Shown in pieces: positions 59,822-64,000 of a stretch of DNA of 64,000 nucleotides; position 1 is the first letter of the stretch, and every line of letters starts with the position of its first letter. Below the pieces are notes generated by a model. That model was given only the letters and a program-made list of their open reading frames with translations, was not told the DNA's origin and made no database searches. The DNA comes from Actinomadura coerulea (lineage in GTDB: Bacteria; Actinomycetota; Actinomycetes; Streptosporangiales; Streptosporangiaceae): contig NZ_JACHMQ010000001.1 in NCBI RefSeq assembly GCF_014208105.1, positions 930,001 through 994,000 of the forward strand. Direction: 5' to 3'. The position numbers and the translations under genes are program-made.

Positions 59822-60995
59822 GGTGCCGCGCGGCGGGCCGCGCGGCGGGCCGCGCGCGGTGGCGCGCGCCGCCGCGGGCCTGCTGCTCGGCGCGCTGACG
59901 GCCGGGGCTGAGCTGGTGCTGCTGGCGGTGGCGGCGCTGCTGATGGCGTACTCGATGGCGTTCTCGCGCGGGCGCCGGAAGGTCCCCGGAGCCGTCGCGG
60001 ACGGCGCCGAGCTCCTGGCCGAGCTGGAGCTCTGGAGGCTCCGGGCGTTCCTCGGCGAGGACCGGGCCGTCCGGTACGGCCCGTTGAAGGCGCTCGCCTA
60101 CCTCGTGCTGCGGGTGCCGGTGGGCCTGCTCGGCGGTGTGATCCTGCTGCTGCTGGCCTACGGGGCCGCGGCGTCGGTCCGGCTGGCGGTGGGCTGGTGG
60201 ATCACGGGCGACTACATGGACGGCATCCCGCCGGCCTGGTGGATCGTCCTGTACACGGCCGTCGCGGGCGTGGTGTTGCTCTTCCTCGCGGTGCAGGGCC
60301 TGGTCGGGGTCGCGGCGATGGAGCGGAGCGTGGCCAGGCGCTGCCTCGGGCCGAGCCCGCTGGAGGAGTACGAGCGCCGCATCGCGCAGCTGTCGGTGAC
60401 GCGGGCGCAGGTGGTGGACGCGGTGGACGACGAGCGGCGCCGCATCGAGCGCGACCTGCACGACGGCGTCCAGCAGCGGCTCGTGGCGCTCGGCATGCTG
60501 ATCGGGCGGGCCCGTCGCGCCGGCGACGGGGAGCGGGCGGCCGAGCTGCTGAGGCAGGCCCACGAGGAGTCGCAGCGGGCGCTCGCGGACCTGCGGGAGG
60601 TCACCTGGCGGGTCTACCCCGCAGCGCTGGACGGCGAGGGGCTGCGGGCGGCGCTGGAGACCGTGGCCGAGCGGTCCGCGCTGCCGGTGGCGATCGAGTA
60701 CGACGTGCCCGGCCGGCCTCCGCACGCGGTCGAGACGGCGGCCTACTTCGTCGTCTGCGAGGCCGTCACGAACGCCGCCAAGCACTCCGGGGCCGCGTCC
60801 GTGCGGGTGGCCGTGGCGGGATCGGCGACAATGATCGGCGTGCGCATCGAGGACGACGGGGACGGGGGAGCCGACCCGGGCGGCGGCGGGCTCGCCGGGC
60901 TGGCCCGCCGGGTCGCCGCGCTGGACGGGACGTTCGCCGTGGACAGCCCGCGCGGCGGCCCGACCGTGATCACCGCGGAGCTGCCATGCGGGTGA
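59805..60995 (+). CDS. NarL-type sensor histidine kinase
   Basis: The 396-residue kinase has four membrane segments (about 25-50, 96-125, 145-170), a linker and a HisKA_3 core: phosphoacceptor His219 in ERRRIERDLHDGVQQRL, then ATPase boxes VCEAVTNAAKHS and EDDGDGGADPGGGGLAGL. The exported part is short, so it probably senses the membrane. GTG 59805 overlaps dedA. It precedes its regulator. Confidence 0.9.
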   Translation: MIATFEVPRGGPRGGPRAVARAAAGLLLGALTAGAELVLLAVAALLMAYSMAFSRGRRKVPGAVADGAELLAELELWRLRAFLGEDRAVRYGPLKALAYLVLRVPVGLLGGVILLLLAYGAAASVRLAVGWWITGDYMDGIPPAWWIVLYTAVAGVVLLFLAVQGLVGVAAMERSVARRCLGPSPLEEYERRIAQLSVTRAQVVDAVDDERRRIERDLHDGVQQRLVALGMLIGRARRAGDGERAAELLRQAHEESQRALADLREVTWRVYPAALDGEGLRAALETVAERSALPVAIEYDVPGRPPHAVETAAYFVVCEAVTNAAKHSGAASVRVAVAGSATMIGVRIEDDGDGGADPGGGGLAGLARRVAALDGTFAVDSPRGGPTVITAELPCG

Positions 60996-61633
60996 TGCTG
61001 GCCGAGGACTCCACGCTGCTGCGCGAGGGCCTGGTGCGGCTGCTCGCCGAGGAGGGCCATCGGGTGGAGGCGGCGGTCGGCGACGGCGACGCGCTGATCG
61101 CGGCGGTGGCCGCGGGACCGCCCGACGTCGTGGTCGTCGACGTCCGGATGCCGCCCAGCCACACCGACGAGGGGCTGCGCGCCGCCCTGGAGATCCGGCG
61201 GCGCTGGCCGGGCGTCGGGGTGCTCGTGCTGTCGCAGTACGTGGAGAAGCGCTACGCCGCCGAGCTGATCACCGCGGACACCGCGGGCGTCGGCTACCTG
61301 CTGAAGGACCGGGTCGCGCAGGTCGACGAGTTCCTCGACGCCCTGGAGCGGGTCGGCGCGGGCGGCGCCGCGTTCGACCCGGAGGTGGTGCGCCGGCTGC
61401 TGGCCGCGCACGGCGCGCAGGGCGACCCGCTGGCGCGCCTCACCCCGCGCGAGCGGGACGTCCTCGACACGATGGCGCAGGGGCACACCAACGCCTCGAT
61501 CGCCGCCCACCTGCACATCTCGCAGAGCGCCGTAGAGAAGCACGTCAACGCGATCTTCGACAAGCTCGACCTGTCGCACGCGACCGGGTACAGCCGCCGC
61601 GTCCTGGCCGTCCTGCGGTACCTGGGCTCCTGA
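60986..61633 (+). CDS. LuxR/NarL-family response regulator
   Basis: The 215-residue regulator has a receiver with Asp52 (VVVVDVRMPPSHTDEG) and a LuxR HTH (LTPRERDVLDTMAQGHTNASIAAHLHISQSAVEKHV). It overlaps its kinase by 10 bases at ATG 60986. It ends 9 bases from the convergent oxidoreductase gene. Targets unknown. Confidence 0.92.
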   Translation: MRVMLAEDSTLLREGLVRLLAEEGHRVEAAVGDGDALIAAVAAGPPDVVVVDVRMPPSHTDEGLRAALEIRRRWPGVGVLVLSQYVEKRYAAELITADTAGVGYLLKDRVAQVDEFLDALERVGAGGAAFDPEVVRRLLAAHGAQGDPLARLTPRERDVLDTMAQGHTNASIAAHLHISQSAVEKHVNAIFDKLDLSHATGYSRRVLAVLRYLGS

Positions 61634-61642
61634 CGGCGGCGC

Positions 61643-63448
61643 CTACCCGATCCCGTCGGCGATCCGCAGCGCCATCGCCATGATGGTGAGCTGCGGGTTC
61701 ACCTCGGGGCAGGTCGGCAGGACCGACGCGTCGGCCACGTGCACGCCCCGCACGCCGCGCAGCCGCCCGGACGGGTCGACCGGCGCCCTCGCGGCGTCGG
61801 CGCCGAGCTTCGCCGTCCCGGTCGGGTGGAACCCGGCCAGGTGCAGGTCGCCGCCGGACGCCGTCGCCGCGGCGCGCGTGAGCTCGGCCTCGTCGCGGGC
61901 GACCGGGCGGCGGGGCAGGCCGGTGAGGACCTCCTCGGCACCGGCCGCGAACAGGATCCGGCCCATCGCGACGAGCGCCCGCCGCAGCCGGGCCGCGTCC
62001 TCGCGGGCCAGCCCGTAGCGGACGAGCGGGCGGTGCCGGGCGCCGTGCACGCGGCCCGAGGGGGCGTCGGCGATCATCGCGCCGAGCACGGCGAGGCGGT
62101 CGGCGCCCCGCAGCGCGCGGCGCAGCTCCCGTCCCGCGCCCGGCAGCGGGAACGAGCTCATGCCGGGCGGGCTCGCGGTCGCCTCGATGAGGATCCCGTC
62201 GCCGTGCAGTTCCTCGACGCCGACGCTCTGCATCACCCCCGACCAGGACACGACCGGCTCGGCGAACCGCCCGGCGATGTTCGTCGCGGGGTGGACGGCC
62301 ATGCCGCGTCCCAGCCCGGGATGCGCGCCGATGCCCGACCGCCTCAGCAGCAGCGGCGTCTCCAGGGCGCCGGCCGCGACGACGACGCGGGGCGAGAGGA
62401 TCTCGAAGGCCGTGCCGTCCGGGCGGCGCGCGCGCACGCCGGTGGCCGTGCCGCGCTCGACGAGGACGCGTTCGACCCGGGCCAGCGAGACGATCCGCGC
62501 CCCCGCCTCGCACGCCTGGGGGAGCGCGTTCAGATGGACGCCGTACTTGGCGTTGTGCGGGCAGCCCGCGGCGCACTGGCCGCTGCCCACGCAGTCGGGC
62601 GCGTTGCGGCGCAGCGGCCCGGCGCGCCAGCCGAGCCGCTCGGCGCCCTCCAGCGCGATCAGCCCGTTGCGGCCGAGGGGTCCGATCGGCTGCCGCGCGA
62701 CCCGCAGCGTGGCCTCGACCTCGTCGAGGCGGTCGCCGAAGTCCCCGACCGGGGCGCCGAGGTCCGCCCACCGCCGCAGGACGCGCTCCGGCGTCCGGTA
62801 GCAGGTACCGCTGTTGACGACGGTCGTCCCGCCGACCGCGCGGCCCTGGGGCAGCAGCACCGGCGGGCGGCCGAGCGCGACGGTGGAGCCGCCGTCGCGG
62901 TACAGGTCGAGGAACCGGTCGAGCGGCGGCCGGTCGCGGAACTCGGCGACGGTGAACCGCCGCCCCTCCTCCAGGACCACCACCGACATACCGCGCCGGG
63001 CGAGGGTCCGCGCCGCCATCGCGCCGCCCGCGCCCGATCCGATCACGACGGCGTCGGCGGTCGAGCACGCGGGCCACCCGTCCGACGGCGTGCAGTCCAG
63101 GGGTGCGTCGGGGCGCGGGTCGCCGGAGGTTCTGGGCGGCGGCAGCAGCTCGGTGCCGGCGGCGAGGAGCAGGGGGATCTTCAGCGCCTCCACGAGCCGC
63201 GCCGCCGGCTCGCGGGAGGTCAGCAGGGCGCAGAACGCCTCGCGGCGGTCGGGGTCCAGGCCGTCCAGCGGGTGCCCGGTGGCGAGCCGGGACAGCGCGT
63301 CCAGCGTTCCCGCGCCGGCGCGCAGGCCGAGCCGCGCGGGCGCCGGGAGCGCCCGGCCGATGGCCTCCGCCCGGGCGGACACCCGCGCCAGGTCGCCGGC
63401 GTCCTCGATGCCGAGCAGCGCGGCGACCGTTCCGGTCATCGCGCTCAC
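61643..63448 (-). CDS. GMC-family oxidoreductase with Cys-rich motif
   Basis: The 601-residue flavoprotein has the dinucleotide motif GSGAGGAMAA (137-146), the cysteine segment CVGSGQCAAGCPHNAKYG (similar to that of fatty-alcohol oxidases and related GMC enzymes) and the C-terminal pair GFHPTGTAKLG and PTCPEVNPQLTIMAMALRIAD with the catalytic His. The 130-residue N-terminal extension is typical of this branch. GTG 63448 overlaps the stop of the next gene by 4 bases. The substrate is likely an alcohol or sterol; not assigned. Confidence 0.9.
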   Translation of the reverse strand: MSAMTGTVAALLGIEDAGDLARVSARAEAIGRALPAPARLGLRAGAGTLDALSRLATGHPLDGLDPDRREAFCALLTSREPAARLVEALKIPLLLAAGTELLPPPRTSGDPRPDAPLDCTPSDGWPACSTADAVVIGSGAGGAMAARTLARRGMSVVVLEEGRRFTVAEFRDRPPLDRFLDLYRDGGSTVALGRPPVLLPQGRAVGGTTVVNSGTCYRTPERVLRRWADLGAPVGDFGDRLDEVEATLRVARQPIGPLGRNGLIALEGAERLGWRAGPLRRNAPDCVGSGQCAAGCPHNAKYGVHLNALPQACEAGARIVSLARVERVLVERGTATGVRARRPDGTAFEILSPRVVVAAGALETPLLLRRSGIGAHPGLGRGMAVHPATNIAGRFAEPVVSWSGVMQSVGVEELHGDGILIEATASPPGMSSFPLPGAGRELRRALRGADRLAVLGAMIADAPSGRVHGARHRPLVRYGLAREDAARLRRALVAMGRILFAAGAEEVLTGLPRRPVARDEAELTRAAATASGGDLHLAGFHPTGTAKLGADAARAPVDPSGRLRGVRGVHVADASVLPTCPEVNPQLTIMAMALRIADGIG

Positions 63449-64000
63449 CGCAGCCCCACCTCCGCGTGGCCGGTGCCGTCCAGGCGCCATTCGCGCTCGG
63501 TCTCCCAGCCGCGTCCCGCACGCCTGGCCAGGGCGATCCGGACGTCGGCGCGCTCGGAGTTGTGGCAGACGGCCGGGGCGCCGTCCGGGTCGGTGTAGTC
63601 GACCGCGACGGTCTCCCCGGGCGGCAGCGACACCCGCACGTGGACGCGCCGGTCGCCGATCCGGCCGTGGACCGTCCAGACCGGGAGGCCGATGCGGGCG
63701 CGCAACCGCAGCGCAGCGAGCAGCGGGTCGCCGGAGGTCAGGTCGGCGCCGTCGATCCGGAACCGGACGAACGGCAGCGGGGGAAGGCGGTCCATTCCCG
63801 GGCGCGTCGAGACCGCCGCCACGATCTCGCACACGTCACCGCCGCCGAGGTCGGCGTGCAGCCACGCCCAGCGCCGCGCGTTCCCGTGCCCGTAGACGCG
63901 GGCGGACGCGCCGGGCGCGGCGGCCAGGTCGAGGACCCCGTCGCCGAACCGCACCACGCCGTCGTACAACGCGGCGGGCCTCGGGACGATCTGCGCGGCG
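63445..64000 (-). CDS. Partial protein upstream of the GMC oxidoreductase
   Basis: The start lies beyond the window; the frame is open to base 64000 (AAQIVPRPAALYDGVVRFGDG). It has many Trp, Arg and beta-strand-like segments (ARRWAWLHADLGG, LPPLPFVRFRIDG, VHVRVSLPPGETV). The pattern resembles lipocalin-like CrtC/AttH proteins, but I cannot confirm this. It is translationally coupled to the oxidoreductase, so it probably acts on the same substrate. Confidence 0.6.
   Translation of the reverse strand, partial: AAQIVPRPAALYDGVVRFGDGVLDLAAAPGASARVYGHGNARRWAWLHADLGGGDVCEIVAAVSTRPGMDRLPPLPFVRFRIDGADLTSGDPLLAALRLRARIGLPVWTVHGRIGDRRVHVRVSLPPGETVAVDYTDPDGAPAVCHNSERADVRIALARRAGRGWETEREWRLDGTGHAEVGLR

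Overview
The window is very GC-rich throughout, with C/G-ending codons, many GTG starts and several start codons that sit directly behind a promoter -10 element. This gene content points to a mycelial actinobacterium: scpAB-rluB-aroH-tyrA-cmk-der in this order, two Lsr2 proteins, GTP-type PEP carboxykinase, DUF574 (Methyltransf_19) methyltransferases, DUF5999, an LPFR-motif small protein and a cytochrome b that belongs with the actinobacterial bcc:aa3 chain. An Actinomadura/Thermomonosporaceae-like genome is my best inference; the sequence alone does not prove the genus.

Layout. 1-5.4 kb is a core operon-like run: chromosome condensation (scpA end, scpB), 23S rRNA pseudouridine synthase, chorismate mutase and prephenate dehydrogenase (tyrosine branch), CMP kinase and the GTPase Der. 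5.6-8.6 kb holds small membrane proteins, a deoxyribosyltransferase-like/Nudix fusion and an HSL-type esterase. 8.8-11.9 kb is molybdate uptake (HTH-TOBE protein plus modABC). 12-14.6 kb is pckG behind a DasR/GntR-type palindrome, with a textbook terminator, then an HdeD-like protein. soxR follows with a SoxR box and a leaderless start. An IS982-family element (15,194-16,179) separates soxR from the convergent GH65 gene. 16.2-20.9 kb is a glucose-phosphate module: GH65 disaccharide phosphorylase, beta-phosphoglucomutase and divergent 6-phosphogluconate dehydrogenase.

20.9-34 kb carries an SDR with a coupled acidic peptide, an HD protein, a DUF3516 Ski2-like helicase, a nitrilase-family amidase, a Clp-N protein with an autoregulated-looking HTH protein, two CNNM/CBS membrane proteins, a metallo-beta-lactamase-fold protein with an altered metal site, a CASTOR/POLLUX-like channel and the tandem lsr2 genes. 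35-44 kb has a large HPII-type catalase, a zinc alcohol dehydrogenase, and an orphan convergent pair, ctaD and qcrB, away from any full respiratory cluster. 44-49.9 kb has a LysR/MFS divergent pair with a clear operator, a PrsW-type protease, a pentapeptide-repeat protein and a PrmC-like methyltransferase.

50.1-50.5 kb contains three folded tRNA genes (Ala-TGC, Gly-TCC, Gln-CTG) with odd features, followed by a LysR-like remnant and an acyl-CoA dehydrogenase with unusual codon use. 52-54.5 kb is a two-component system divergent from a PepSY protein. 54.6-58.9 kb is a duplicated block: two DUF574 methyltransferases flank two paralogous acidic membrane-anchored proteins that share both a sequence motif and a promoter motif. 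The last stretch has DedA with a NarL-type two-component pair and a GMC oxidoreductase operon that runs off the window.

The main themes are carbon flux at PEP and glucose-6-phosphate, oxidative stress (SoxR, KatE) and membrane signalling. The most unusual observations are the paralogous acidic family with its shared promoter, the 43-bp operator of the HTH/Clp-N pair, the IS inserted at a CTAG shared by two stop codons, and the tRNA trio.
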